Source: Sphingomonas sp. PAMC26645
GTDB taxonomy: Bacteria; Pseudomonadota; Alphaproteobacteria; Sphingomonadales; Sphingomonadaceae
Reading direction: 5' to 3'
Assembly (NCBI RefSeq): GCF_004795835.1
Contig: NZ_CP039249.1
Coordinates: 2,641,001 to 2,705,000, forward strand
Length of the DNA: 64,000 bases
Positions 9,948 through 19,166 of this stretch are shown in pieces. Each line of letters starts with the position of its first letter. Position 1 is the first letter of the stretch. The position numbers were made by a program, and so were the translations under genes. The notes beneath the pieces were generated by a model. It had not been told where the DNA came from. It was given only the letters and a program-made list of their open reading frames with translations, and searched no databases.

Positions 9948-10720
9948 TCGACCTCCACCTCATCGGGATCGGCACCGGCAACCCCGATCACCTCACGCGC
10001 GCTGCGATCGCGGCGATGAACGCCGCCGACCTCATCCTCCTGCCGCGCAAGGGCGATACGAAGTCGGACCTGATCGACCTGCGCCGCACCATCTGCGCAG
10101 ACGTCCTGACCGGTGCCACGCGCGTCGTCGAGTTCGACCTGCCCGAACGCAACACTTATGCGCCCTATCTAAGCGCGGTCGACCAATGGCACGACGCGAT
10201 CGCGCTCGGCTGGCGGGACGAGATTACACAGCATTTGCCGAAGGGCGGCCGCTTGGCGTTGCTCGTATGGGGCGATCCCTCGCTCTACGACAGCACGCTC
10301 CGCATTGCAGACCGGCTATGCGCGGCAGGTCTGGCGATCACCGTGACGGTCGAACCCGGTATCACTAGTCTCCAAGCGTTGACAGCCGCGCATGCCATCC
10401 CGTTGAACACAATCGGCGCGCCGGTGCTCATCACGACGGGACGCAGGTTGAGGGCAGGGGGGTGGCCAGCGGGAGTCGATACGATCGCGGTCATGCTCGA
10501 CGGCGACTGTGCGTTCCAGACGATGGATTCGCGCGGTATCGAAATCTGGTGGGGTGCCTATCTCGGCATGGCGCAGCAGGCGTTGATCGCCGGTCCGCTG
10601 GACGACGTGGCCGATGAGATAGTCCAGGCTCGAGCCATCCTTCGCAGGCGCCATGGCTGGATCATGGACATCTATCTTTTGCGTCGAGCCGCCTTGGTCA
10701 ATCAGCTGGGGTTACCCTGA
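9944..10720 (+). CDS. cobF: Precorrin-6A synthase (deacetylating) CobF
   Basis: CobF methylates C-1 and releases the two-carbon fragment from the contracted ring, converting precorrin-5 to precorrin-6A; it is specific to the aerobic pathway. The 258-aa protein opens LHLIGIGTGNPDHLTRAAI and has LILLPRKGDTKSDLIDLRR, the lysine-rich block that separates CobF from other methylases, and LLVWGDPSLYDSTLRIAD near residue 110. It is the last gene of the visible cob run; the next coding sequence on this strand is separated by a gap, and no clear terminator hairpin is seen directly after its stop. Confidence 0.94.
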   Translation: MIDLHLIGIGTGNPDHLTRAAIAAMNAADLILLPRKGDTKSDLIDLRRTICADVLTGATRVVEFDLPERNTYAPYLSAVDQWHDAIALGWRDEITQHLPKGGRLALLVWGDPSLYDSTLRIADRLCAAGLAITVTVEPGITSLQALTAAHAIPLNTIGAPVLITTGRRLRAGGWPAGVDTIAVMLDGDCAFQTMDSRGIEIWWGAYLGMAQQALIAGPLDDVADEIVQARAILRRRHGWIMDIYLLRRAALVNQLGLP

Positions 10721-10803
10721 ACCTCCGATTGCTAGCGCGTTCAGGGAGGATCCGGGGTGTGCGGCGTCAGCGCCGCGCGGCGAAACAGGTTTGGAGGCCG
10801 GCC

Positions 10804-10926
10804 ATGATGAAGATCGTCATATTCGCCTTCGCGGCGATGTGGGGAGCGTCTATGCGGTTCGGCGTGACTCTGCTGGTCGGCAGTCGCTACTCGACCCGTA
10901 TCCGGCGGTTCGTAACCGGCGACTGA
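10804..10926 (+). CDS. Possible 40-aa membrane peptide
   Basis: A short frame begins with an ATG placed six bases after a perfect GGAGG (10793-10797). It encodes a 40-residue peptide with one hydrophobic stretch (IVIFAFAAMWGASMRF then GVTLLVG) and a basic tail, RYSTRIRRF, which would favour an N-out/C-in single membrane pass by the positive-inside rule. It lies in the gap between cobF and the next gene, which is on the other strand. I do not recognise it. The strong ribosome site and membrane-like composition are the only support; it could still be chance. Confidence 0.4.
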   Translation: MMKIVIFAFAAMWGASMRFGVTLLVGSRYSTRIRRFVTGD

Positions 10927-10987
10927 GTACGCTCGAAAGAGGCGATCGGCGCGTTCGAGACGGCGCCGATCGCCGCTAAAGTGCTGA

Positions 10988-11257
10988 CTATTCGAGGTCG
11001 TCTTCGTCGACGATGATCGTCGATGCATTCGGCTTGCGCTCGATGGCCGCGAGGCACGCATCGACGATATCGTCGTTGAAGCGATTGAACAGCTCGATGC
11101 CGTCGTCCTCGGGCTCGTCGCCGCTCAGCTCCTTCAGAACCGCGTACTTGACCGCGAACTCGTATTCGTCGCCGTCGAACTCGCCGGAAAATTCGATCTG
11201 CTTCTGGATGTCGTTGTCGACGACGCTCGCCTGATCGATTTCGAGGGTATTTGCCAT
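10988..11257 (-). CDS. Small acidic protein, DUF1488-like
   Basis: An 89-aa acidic protein starts at the ATG at 11257, preceded on its strand by AGGAG at a normal distance. The frame could be extended upstream to 11389, but that part is arginine-rich and unlike a protein start. The pattern IEFSGEFDGDEYEFAV, then FNRFNDDIVDACLAAIE and a final strand ending in DEDDLE resembles the short DUF1488 family, whose function is unknown; the match is by eye and tentative. It is divergent from the downstream peptidase across 144 bp. Confidence 0.75.
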   Translation of the reverse strand: MANTLEIDQASVVDNDIQKQIEFSGEFDGDEYEFAVKYAVLKELSGDEPEDDGIELFNRFNDDIVDACLAAIERKPNASTIIVDEDDLE

Positions 11258-11401
11258 GTCGGAACTCCTGGGGTTTGACCGCCTACTGCCTGCGAGCGGG
11301 CGGCAGTGCAAGCGCTCAACCGGGTGGTTTGCTAACCGATTGTAACAAGGGCCGGAGCAGGGCAAGGATAGGGGCATCACTCCTGCCATTGTGAGTCGTC
11401 A

Positions 11402-13537
11402 ATGTCGCGTTCCAGCCTGCTTCGTTCCGCCGCCATCCTGTGCTGCATCGCCAGCGCCGCCTCTGCGCAAACCCCCGCCAAATCGTCACGCGTCAATCCG
11501 CTGACCGTCCCCAGCACGCTGCCGTTCCAGGCGCCGCGCTTCGACCAGATCACCGACGCCGATTACCAGCCCGCGCTCGAACAAGGCATGGCGGAACAGA
11601 TCGCCGAGATGAAGGCGATCGCGAACAACCCCGCGGCCCCCACCTTCGCCAACACGATCGAGGCGATGGAGCGCTCAGGCCGCACGCTCGACCGCGCGAG
11701 CCAGGCGTTTTTCGGCGTGTCGCAGGCGAATACCAACGATGCGCTCGACGCGGTACGGTCCGCCGAGGCACCCAAGCTCGCGCAGCACAGCGACGCGATC
11801 TATCTCGATCCGAAGCTCTTCGCGCGCGTTCAGGCGCTCTACGCGAAGAAGGACTCGCTCGGTCTCGATGCCGAGCAGAAGCAGGTCCTCGAGATCTACC
11901 ACAGTGACTTCCTCCACGCCGGCGCGCAGCTGAACGACGCAGACAAGGCCAAGCTGCGGTTGCTCAACACGCAGATCTCGTCCGCGACGACCGACTTCCA
12001 GCAGAAGCTGCTCGCGGGCACCAAGGCAGGCGCGCTGGTGGTCGACGACAAGGCCAAGCTCGCCGGGCTGAGCGATGCCGAGATCGCCGCCGCTGCGGAA
12101 GGCGCGAAGGAGCGCGGCATGCCCGGCAAATACGTGTTGTCGCTCCAGAACACGACGCAGCAACCGGCGCTCGCCTCGCTCTCCGATCGCGCAACCCGCG
12201 CGGCGCTGTTCGAGAAGAGCTGGAACCGGTCGCAGCGCGGCGATGCGAACGATACGCGCGCGCTGATCCGGACGATCGCGCAGTTGCGCGCGCAGAAGGC
12301 GCAACTGCTCGGCTATCCGAACTACGCCGCCTATTCGTTGTACGACCAGATGGCGAAGACCCCGGCGGCTGCGAAGGGCTTCATGACGCAGCTCGTCCCC
12401 GCGACCGCAGCCGAGCAGCGTCGCGAAGCGGCCGAGTTGCAGAAGACCATAAACGCGACCGGCGCCGCGTTCCCGCTCGCACCGTCCGACTGGGATTTCT
12501 ATTCGGACAAGGTGCGCAAGGCCAAGTACGACCTCGACCAGAACGAGCTGAAGCCGTATTTCGAGATCAGCCGCGTACTGACCGACGGCGTGTTCTTCGC
12601 CGCGAACCAGCTCTACGGCGTCACGTTCAAGGAACGCCGCGACATCCCGACCTACCAGCCGGACATCCGCGTCTTCACCGTCTACGACAAGGACGGCTCC
12701 GAACTCGGCCTGATGTATTTCGATTACTGGAAGCGCGACAACAAGGCAGGCGGCGCCTGGATGTCGAACTTCGTCGGCCAGTCGAAGCTGCTCAAGACGA
12801 AGCCGGTCGTCTATAACGTCGGCAACTTCACCAAGCCCGCGCCGGGCCAGCCCGCACTGATCACGTTCGATGACGTCACGACGATGTTCCACGAGTTCGG
12901 CCATGCGCTTCACGGTCTGTTCGCGAACCAGACCTATCCGCTGGTGTCGGGCACCAACACCGCGCGCGACTGGGTCGAGTTCCCGTCGCAGTTCAACGAG
13001 CATTGGGCGCTCGATCCCAAGGTCTTCGCGAACTATGCCAAGGATTATCGCACCGGTGCGGTGATGCCGCAGGCGCTCGTCACCAAGATCAAGAACGCGG
13101 CGAAGTTCAACCAGGGCTATGAGCTCGGCGAGCTGGTCGCGGCGGCGACGCTGGATCAGGACTGGCATTCGCTGCCAGCCTCGGCCGGGCCGCAGGATGT
13201 CGACGCGTTCGAGACCAAGGCGCTGAACTCGATGGGGCTGGACACGAAGGACGTGCCGCCACGCTATCGCACCAGCTATTTCGCGCACATCTGGGCGGGT
13301 GGCTATGCGGCGGGATACTATGCGTATCTGTGGACTCAGATGCTCGATAACGACGCCTATGCGTGGTTCATGGCGCATGGCGGCCTCACGCGCGCGAACG
13401 GCCAGCGCTTCCGCGACATGATCCTGTCGAAGGGCCATACCGAGGATTACGGTCCAATGTTCAAGGCGTTCTACGGCAAGGACCCGGATATCGGCCCAAT
13501 GCTGGAAGACCGCGGCCTGACGGCGGCCGCTAAGTAA
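11402..13537 (+). CDS. dcp: Secreted M3 family peptidase (peptidyl-dipeptidase Dcp-like)
   Basis: The 711-aa protein is a zinc oligopeptidase of family M3. A cleavable signal peptide is evident (hydrophobic stretch ending SAASAQ, about residue 23), so it probably works in the periplasm on short peptides. The zinc site is FHEFGHALHG with His497, Glu498 and His501; the following EFPSQFNEHW supplies the expected downstream glutamate region. The C-terminal SYFAHIWAGGYAAGYYAYLW is typical of the dipeptidyl carboxypeptidase branch. It is a single gene, divergent from the small acidic protein and followed by a hairpin at 13545. Dcp and oligopeptidase A are close relatives, so the exact cleavage mode is inferred. 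Confidence 0.9.
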   Translation: MSRSSLLRSAAILCCIASAASAQTPAKSSRVNPLTVPSTLPFQAPRFDQITDADYQPALEQGMAEQIAEMKAIANNPAAPTFANTIEAMERSGRTLDRASQAFFGVSQANTNDALDAVRSAEAPKLAQHSDAIYLDPKLFARVQALYAKKDSLGLDAEQKQVLEIYHSDFLHAGAQLNDADKAKLRLLNTQISSATTDFQQKLLAGTKAGALVVDDKAKLAGLSDAEIAAAAEGAKERGMPGKYVLSLQNTTQQPALASLSDRATRAALFEKSWNRSQRGDANDTRALIRTIAQLRAQKAQLLGYPNYAAYSLYDQMAKTPAAAKGFMTQLVPATAAEQRREAAELQKTINATGAAFPLAPSDWDFYSDKVRKAKYDLDQNELKPYFEISRVLTDGVFFAANQLYGVTFKERRDIPTYQPDIRVFTVYDKDGSELGLMYFDYWKRDNKAGGAWMSNFVGQSKLLKTKPVVYNVGNFTKPAPGQPALITFDDVTTMFHEFGHALHGLFANQTYPLVSGTNTARDWVEFPSQFNEHWALDPKVFANYAKDYRTGAVMPQALVTKIKNAAKFNQGYELGELVAAATLDQDWHSLPASAGPQDVDAFETKALNSMGLDTKDVPPRYRTSYFAHIWAGGYAAGYYAYLWTQMLDNDAYAWFMAHGGLTRANGQRFRDMILSKGHTEDYGPMFKAFYGKDPDIGPMLEDRGLTAAAK

Positions 13538-13544
13538 GGGAACG

Positions 13545-13577
13545 GCGGTGCGGCGGCCTTTCCAACCGCTGCACCGC
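13545..13577 (+). terminator. Stem-loop after the M3 peptidase gene
   Basis: A 12-base arm at 13545-13556 pairs with 13566-13577 (one G-T pair) around a 9-base loop, beginning eight bases after the peptidase stop. An AT-rich stretch (atattaaat) follows, without a clean run of T. A rho-independent terminator is the simplest reading. Confidence 0.5.
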
Positions 13578-13681
13578 ACCATATTAAATCTGTAGCGCAG
13601 CAGTCATTCGACTGTCTCGGAGTACCAATAGGCGCAGCCCCGGGAGTGACGATCGATCGATCTCGCTAGGGGTTTTCAAGA

Positions 13682-16096
13682 ATGACGATGTTTTCTCGTG
13701 CGGCCGCGCGGCTGTTGTGCGGCGCTATCGGTTTTGTCGTGGTCGGCGTGCCCGTCACCGCAACGGCGCAGTCGCTGGTCGCCAAGGACGCGGAGCCGGG
13801 TTCGCCTGCTCCGGTGGCCGATCCGGTCGATCCAGCAACGCCGCCCGCCGGGCAGGATGACACGATCGTCGTCACCGGCGCCAACACGCGATCGGTGACG
13901 CAGGTCAGCGGCGTCGACATGCAGAAGATCCTTCCCGGCGTCAGCCCGTTGAAGGCGCTCCAGACGCTCCCCGGCGTTACCTTCCTTACCGCCGATCCAT
14001 GGGGCAACAACGAGCAGAACATCTCGCTGTTCGTCCACGGCTTCAACGCGCAGCAGCTCGGCTACACGCTCGACGGACTGCCACTGGGCGACCAGAATTA
14101 CGGCAACTACAATGGCTTGTCGCCACAACGTGCGATCATCTCGGAGAACGTCTCGCGCGTCACGCTGGCCAGCGGCGCGGGCGATCTCGGTACCGCATCG
14201 ACCAGCAATCTGGGCGGTACGATCGATACCTTCTCGAGCGATCCACGAAAGGACATGGGCGTCCAGGTCGACCAGACGCTCGGCAGCCATTCTACCTCGC
14301 GGCTGTTCGCGCGGATCGACAGCGGAGATCTGGGCAACGGCAACGCGTTCTATATCTCGGGCTCGCGGCAGAAGGCCAAGGCGTGGGATTTCAACGGTAT
14401 CCAGGGCGGCTATCAGGCCAATGCGAAGTTCGTTCATGACGACAGCAACGGCAAGCTGACGCTCTACGGCGCGTTTTCGGACAAGACCGAACCGAACGAG
14501 GATGCGACCGTCGTCACGACGGCCACGCAAGGCACCGCGCCGTATGTCCGCCCGTTCGTCTATCCCAATTTCAACGCAATGCTGACCTATCTCAACTCCG
14601 GCGCGTACAAGGCGGACGGGTCGAACTACCGCAATTATTACGGCGTCGCGGCGCGTACCGATTATCTGGGATACGTGAAATACGACTGGAACGTCAGCGA
14701 CCGCGTGACCTTCTCGAACCAGGCCTATTATCATCACAATGACGGCGTCGGTGTCATCGGCGGCCCGATCGACGTCGCCGGTCTGCCCAAGCTGTTCTCG
14801 TTCTACTACCCCGGCCAGAACCTAACGTCGGTGTTCGGCGGTTCGGGGCTCGCGACACGTACCACCGAATACCGGATCGACCGCGGGGGCCTCGTCTCAA
14901 CCGTCGCGCTCGATCTCGGCGCGCATCATGTCGAGTTCGGCGCCTGGTACGAGCATCAGAGTTCGTCCGCGTATCGCCGCTGGTATCCGTTCCCGGTCAA
15001 CGATCCGAGCACGCCGTACCAGCGTCCGCGCGAGGAACTGACCCCTCTGATCACGCAATATCACAGCGAAGTCCGCGTCGACGAATACCAGGCGCATATC
15101 CAGGACAGCTGGAAGGTCTTGCCGACGCTCACGATCCAGGGCGGCGTCAAGAGCACGTTCCAGAACGCGTCGCAGCGCGTGCCGACGCAGCCGATCCCGG
15201 GATCGTTCACCGGTTCGGTCGCGCTGCCGGTCGGCAAGATCGACACGCACAAATACTTCCTGCCGCAGCTTGGTGCGCTGTGGGATGCGACCGAAAACGA
15301 GCAGGTGTTCGTCAACGTCCAGAAGAACATTCGCCAGTTCCAGACGAGCGCGGCGGCGGGCTTGTCACCGTTCGCACTCGGCAGCCAGGCGGCGTTCGAC
15401 CTGTTCAAGCGGAACGGCGAACCGGAGACGAGCTGGACTTACGAGGCGGGCCTGCGATCGCACCATGCGCTGAACCTTGGCCCGCTGACCGCCTTCGATG
15501 GCCAGATCAGCGTCTATCATGTCGACTTCAGCAACCGCCTGCTCGGGATTAGTCCCACGCCAGTGGTGAGTGCGGTCGTCAGCGGCGCAGCGATCCTCCA
15601 GAACGTCGGTGCGGTGAAGACCGACGGGTTCGACATCGCCGGTACGTTCCGGTTCGGCTCGCACTTCTCGTTCTACGATGCGCTGTCGTACAACAACTCG
15701 CGGTACGAGAAGGACTACATCAGCGGGACGAGCACCGTCGCGACGGCGGGCAAGAAGGTGCCGGGCAGCCCCGACTGGCTCAACAAGTTCACCGCATCGG
15801 CCAATTACGACATCTTCGACGCGCAACTCGTCGGCGACTATATCGGCAAGCGGTTCGCGACCTACACCAACGACCTGTCGGTGCCGTCCTACTTCACGCT
15901 GTCCGGCCGCATTGCCGCGCGCGTACCGCTGTCGGAAGGGGAGATCGTCAAGACGGCGACGGTCAGCCTCAACGTCACCAACATCACCAACAAGCGCGCC
16001 GCCTCGACGCTCAGCATCGGCGCGGCGAGCGGGACGTTCAACCAGTTCCCGGTCGCACCCCGCCAGGTGTTCGGGACGATCAGCGTCGGCTTCTGA
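13682..16096 (+). CDS. TonB-dependent outer membrane receptor
   Basis: The 804-aa protein has a signal peptide ending near VTATAQ (residue 30), a TonB-box-like DDTIVVTGA at about 59-67, a plug domain (SPLKALQTLPGVTF, SLFVHGFNAQQLGYTLDG, RVTLASGAGDLGT), and a long beta-barrel ending in a terminal Phe (TISVGF), as needed for outer membrane insertion. It should import a ligand using energy from TonB. The ligand is not evident: no partner transporter adjoins it and I see no Fur-like or B12 control site upstream. It is a single gene, convergent with the GST-like gene, with a shared hairpin between them. Confidence 0.9.
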   Translation: MTMFSRAAARLLCGAIGFVVVGVPVTATAQSLVAKDAEPGSPAPVADPVDPATPPAGQDDTIVVTGANTRSVTQVSGVDMQKILPGVSPLKALQTLPGVTFLTADPWGNNEQNISLFVHGFNAQQLGYTLDGLPLGDQNYGNYNGLSPQRAIISENVSRVTLASGAGDLGTASTSNLGGTIDTFSSDPRKDMGVQVDQTLGSHSTSRLFARIDSGDLGNGNAFYISGSRQKAKAWDFNGIQGGYQANAKFVHDDSNGKLTLYGAFSDKTEPNEDATVVTTATQGTAPYVRPFVYPNFNAMLTYLNSGAYKADGSNYRNYYGVAARTDYLGYVKYDWNVSDRVTFSNQAYYHHNDGVGVIGGPIDVAGLPKLFSFYYPGQNLTSVFGGSGLATRTTEYRIDRGGLVSTVALDLGAHHVEFGAWYEHQSSSAYRRWYPFPVNDPSTPYQRPREELTPLITQYHSEVRVDEYQAHIQDSWKVLPTLTIQGGVKSTFQNASQRVPTQPIPGSFTGSVALPVGKIDTHKYFLPQLGALWDATENEQVFVNVQKNIRQFQTSAAAGLSPFALGSQAAFDLFKRNGEPETSWTYEAGLRSHHALNLGPLTAFDGQISVYHVDFSNRLLGISPTPVVSAVVSGAAILQNVGAVKTDGFDIAGTFRFGSHFSFYDALSYNNSRYEKDYISGTSTVATAGKKVPGSPDWLNKFTASANYDIFDAQLVGDYIGKRFATYTNDLSVPSYFTLSGRIAARVPLSEGEIVKTATVSLNVTNITNKRAASTLSIGAASGTFNQFPVAPRQVFGTISVGF

Positions 16097-16107
16097 CGCG
16101 GGCAGGG

Positions 16108-16128
16108 GGCCTCGGTCTTGCCGGGGCC
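16108..16128. terminator. Hairpin between convergent receptor and GST-like genes
   Basis: GGCCTCGG at 16108-16115 pairs with CCGGGGCC at 16121-16128 (one T-G pair) around a five-base loop. It lies in the 34-base gap between two converging genes, so a bidirectional terminator is plausible. No T-tract follows on either side. Confidence 0.4.
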
Positions 16129-16130
16129 TC

Positions 16131-16769
16131 CTACTGCGCGCCCGTATTCGTCGGGAATATGATCGGAGCATCGCCCGGCTGCCAAGGCGCCGGGCGTATC
16201 ATGACCCGAGCGAACAACGCCGACGCGAGGTGCATCGCCAGCCATGCATGCAGTCGCTCGAACGGCAGTCCGTCGAAATAGGATCGATCGGTCTGTGCGA
16301 ACTGGCGGACGAACGGCATGATCGCGAGATCGGTCATCGACTGCGGGCTGGTGCCGAGACTGCCGGTAGCACGGAGCTTCTCGTCCAGCGCGCCGAACAA
16401 GACCGTCGCCGCGTCGCGGTGCGCGATCGGATCGACGTCGTAGCGGTCGGCGTATTTGTACCGGTCGAGATGGTGTTTGAAGGCGCCGTCGTTCGTCGCG
16501 ATCAATCCGGCGTCGCTACCAGTCGGCCACTCGGCATCGCCTGTGTTCGCGCAGGCCCAGCGCATGATGTCGAGGCTCTGGTCGATCACCGTCCCGTCCG
16601 GCAGCACCAGCACCGGCACGGTTCCCTTGGGCGACGCGTCGAGCATCGCCGCCGGCTTGTCCCGCAAGACGATCTCACGGAGTTCGACCTGATGATCGTT
16701 CGCCGCGATCGCGAGACGCGCGCGCATCGCGTAGGGGCACCGTCGGAAGCTGTAGAGGATCGGCATCAT
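16131..16769 (-). CDS. Glutathione S-transferase-like protein
   Basis: A 212-aa protein with a thioredoxin-like N-terminal domain: MPILYSFRRCPYAMRARLAI carries a CPYA site, and SPKGTVPVLVLPDGTVIDQS holds the conserved cis-proline and the Ser after it that bind glutathione. The C-terminal half is the helical GST domain. I start it at the ATG pair at 16764-16769 because the family begins there; the open frame upstream to 16877 is basic and non-homologous in character. Substrate unknown. The gene lies downstream of the siderophore-type receptor on the same strand, with 109 bases between the receptor stop and this start on the other side, so the two need not be co-transcribed. Confidence 0.85.
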   Translation of the reverse strand: MMPILYSFRRCPYAMRARLAIAANDHQVELREIVLRDKPAAMLDASPKGTVPVLVLPDGTVIDQSLDIMRWACANTGDAEWPTGSDAGLIATNDGAFKHHLDRYKYADRYDVDPIAHRDAATVLFGALDEKLRATGSLGTSPQSMTDLAIMPFVRQFAQTDRSYFDGLPFERLHAWLAMHLASALFARVMIRPAPWQPGDAPIIFPTNTGAQ

Positions 16770-16878
16770 CGGACCTGCATAACCCGAGCGGGCGTCCAGG
16801 TCGCCTGATCCTGAAAACAGTCGGCGCTTGCCGCGATCGATACCGTGGAGCGGCATCGATCGCGGCAAAGCCCTCAAC

Positions 16879-19023
16879 TCAGAATCGGTAGCCGATCGTC
16901 GCCTGCACGGTCCGGCGGTTGCCGTACCAGCACCAGTTATAGTTGGCGAAGCACGACGTCAGATACTTCTTGTCGAAGATGTTGGCACCGTTGACCGCAA
17001 GGCTAAGCCCCCGCAGCGATGGGGCGAACTTCTCAAGGTCGTAGCGGATCAGCGCGTCATAGACTGTGTAGGACGCGCTGTTGCGGCCCGCGGTCTCGCC
17101 TGGCGTGACGCCCGCATAGACCTGGTCGACGTGACGCACCGCGCCGCCGATCGTCAGCCCTTCGAGGCCACCGCTGCGTGGCGCCCAGTCGAGATAGGCT
17201 GACGTCCCGCCACGTCCGACGGTTTCGAGCCCGCGACCGACACGGGCCGGATCGTCGGCATCGCTGGTGACCTTGACGCGCTGCCGGCTGAACGCGACGC
17301 GCGCGTTGAAACCATAGGGCAGGGGAGCACTTCCCTCGAATTCGACGCCCTGCGAACGAACGCCGCCGGTCTGCCGAGATACGCTGAAATTGGGCGTCGA
17401 TGTCAGGACATTGGTTTGGTCGATACGGAACCATGCACCGGACAACAGGATCTGCGTTCCTGGAATGCTGAACTTCGCACCGGCTTCGATTTGCTTGCCG
17501 AGCGATGGGTCTGCCAGCCCGGGCTGGCCGTTGCTCTGCGTGATCGGACTCGCCTGCTGCTCGAACGACGTCGAATAGCTGACGTACGGCGCAAGACCGA
17601 ACGGCAGCGTATAAAGTGCGGCTGCGCGATACGTGAACTTCTCGTCGTGCTTGGCGTCACGCCCGTCCTGATGCGCACGCGCCCAATCCTGCCGGCCGCT
17701 CAAGACCACGCGAAGGTCGCCCAGTGCCATCTGGTCCTGTGCGTAGACGCCCTGCTGACGCTGCTGCACATCGATCGCGAACTGGCCGCCGATCTGTTCC
17801 GGGGTCGTCGGGACCGGCACCGTACCGTAGACCGGGGCAAAGCCGTTAAGGGGAGGCGCGACGCCGAATGCGGCAAGCTCGCGCGAGTGCGCGACCTGCC
17901 GATCCACGCCGAACAGGAGCGTGTGCTTGATCGGGCCGGTCTGGACGGTGCCGGTCAGCTGGTTGTCGAACGTCCAGTTGTTGAGCTGCTCGCGGGTTGC
18001 GTAGGATGCGCGGCTATACGTCTGCTGCGTCGGGTCGGTCGTATCGAGCCCGCCTGCGGTATAGATCAGCCCGAGCGCCGACTTCACATACTGATAGCGA
18101 CCCGACGAGCGGAATGCCCAGCCGCTGCCGAAATCATGACGGAAGATGTAGGTGAGCGCGGCCTGCTCCCGGCTGAAACGGTTGCCCGCCTCGCCGCCGT
18201 CGAAGCTGGTCGGCAACTTGCCGTTGGGGTTGGCGAGCAACGTGCCGCTGGCTGGAAACACGCCGTAGTCGCCGTTGTATGGATCATGCGAATAGGCGCC
18301 GAGCAGCGTGAAGCTGGTCGAGCTGCCCGCACCCGCCGTCACCGCACCCGAGATCGTCTGGCGCTCGCGCTTGCCGAACTTCTGCTGCGTGTCGGCACCG
18401 TTCGCACTGCCGTTGATCCGCCAGAGCACGCCTTCGCCGGCACGGCCACCGATGTCGGCATCGACGCGGTAGAGATCGTAGTTGCCGTAGGTGCCGCTGA
18501 TCGCGCCGTAGAGCGCCTGGTCGAGCGGGAGCTTGCTCGACTCCGCAACAAGGCCGCCGGGGCTCGACTGGCCGTACAATACCGAAGCGGGGCCCTTGAT
18601 GACTTCGATCCGGTCGAGCCGCGAGACGTCCACCTGCGGCACCGCGTAGCCGGACGGGCTGCCGAACTGCTTCAGGCCGTCCAGATAGACCGGGGCATCG
18701 AAGCCTCGCAGCTTGAACTGATCATAGACCTCGCCGCTCGACCCGCGCGTTTCCGGGGTCACGCCCGCCACGAACCGGAGCGCCTGGTTGAGGTTCTGCA
18801 AACTGCGTCCGGCGATGTCGTCGGCGGTGATGACGGTGATCGACTGCGGCGTCTCGGCGAGCGGCGTATCGGTCTTGGTCCCGGAGGAAGCCTGGTCTCG
18901 CGGGTGCTGTCCGGTCACGACGATCACGTCCGAGGCGTCTTCGTGCATAGTCTGCGCATAACCCGGCGCGGCGGCGAAAGCCGCGGTGCCCAGCAGGATG
19001 GCGATGCCAAGACGACGTGTCAT
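16879..19023 (-). CDS. TonB-dependent siderophore receptor (FhuA/FpvA type)
   Basis: The 714-aa protein has a signal peptide ending near PGYAQ (residue 24), a TonB-box-like DVIVVTGQ at 32-39, and a plug with TPQSITVITADDI, LRGFDAPVYLDGL and RIEVIKGPASVLYGQSSPGG, the last being the strongest signature of siderophore receptors. The barrel ends in the terminal Phe of TIGYRF. It should import a ferric-siderophore. No N-terminal STN signalling domain is present, so surface signalling through an ECF sigma/anti-sigma pair is unlikely. A Fur-box-like palindrome lies 38 bases upstream of the start codon, which supports iron control. No siderophore synthesis gene is recognisable nearby. Confidence 0.92.
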   Translation of the reverse strand: MTRRLGIAILLGTAAFAAAPGYAQTMHEDASDVIVVTGQHPRDQASSGTKTDTPLAETPQSITVITADDIAGRSLQNLNQALRFVAGVTPETRGSSGEVYDQFKLRGFDAPVYLDGLKQFGSPSGYAVPQVDVSRLDRIEVIKGPASVLYGQSSPGGLVAESSKLPLDQALYGAISGTYGNYDLYRVDADIGGRAGEGVLWRINGSANGADTQQKFGKRERQTISGAVTAGAGSSTSFTLLGAYSHDPYNGDYGVFPASGTLLANPNGKLPTSFDGGEAGNRFSREQAALTYIFRHDFGSGWAFRSSGRYQYVKSALGLIYTAGGLDTTDPTQQTYSRASYATREQLNNWTFDNQLTGTVQTGPIKHTLLFGVDRQVAHSRELAAFGVAPPLNGFAPVYGTVPVPTTPEQIGGQFAIDVQQRQQGVYAQDQMALGDLRVVLSGRQDWARAHQDGRDAKHDEKFTYRAAALYTLPFGLAPYVSYSTSFEQQASPITQSNGQPGLADPSLGKQIEAGAKFSIPGTQILLSGAWFRIDQTNVLTSTPNFSVSRQTGGVRSQGVEFEGSAPLPYGFNARVAFSRQRVKVTSDADDPARVGRGLETVGRGGTSAYLDWAPRSGGLEGLTIGGAVRHVDQVYAGVTPGETAGRNSASYTVYDALIRYDLEKFAPSLRGLSLAVNGANIFDKKYLTSCFANYNWCWYGNRRTVQATIGYRF

Positions 19024-19060
19024 ATGATTCCCTTTACGTTATCGCGCCCCGCTAATGTTT

Positions 19061-19077
19061 TTGATAACTATTATCAA
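19061..19077 (-). promoter_or_regulatory. Fur-box-like palindrome upstream of the siderophore receptor
   Basis: TTGATAA and TTATCAA form perfect seven-base arms around a three-base centre, an AT-rich island in GC-rich DNA. It closely follows the GATAAT/ATTATC pattern of Fur sites and sits 38-54 bases upstream of the receptor start. On the same strand GGAAC (19085-19089), sixteen bases, then GTT (19066-19068) could be a stress-sigma promoter overlapping it; that part is weaker. Confidence 0.65.
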
Positions 19078-19166
19078 TAGCCGCGTTCCGACCGATCCAG
19101 ATAGCGCTTGCCTCTGCGGCAATATGGCAACACCAGCCACGGAACGTAATGTGATGGACGACAGAC

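Noticed and set aside
11675..13582. A 635-codon open frame on the minus strand
   Set aside because: It is the complementary strand of the M3 peptidase gene, which has a signal peptide and a zinc motif; the antisense product has no recognisable motif.
13578..13681. A Fur or B12 control site before the first TonB-dependent receptor
   Set aside because: The short gap has an AT-rich piece but no palindrome like that at 19061 and no conserved B12-box pattern.
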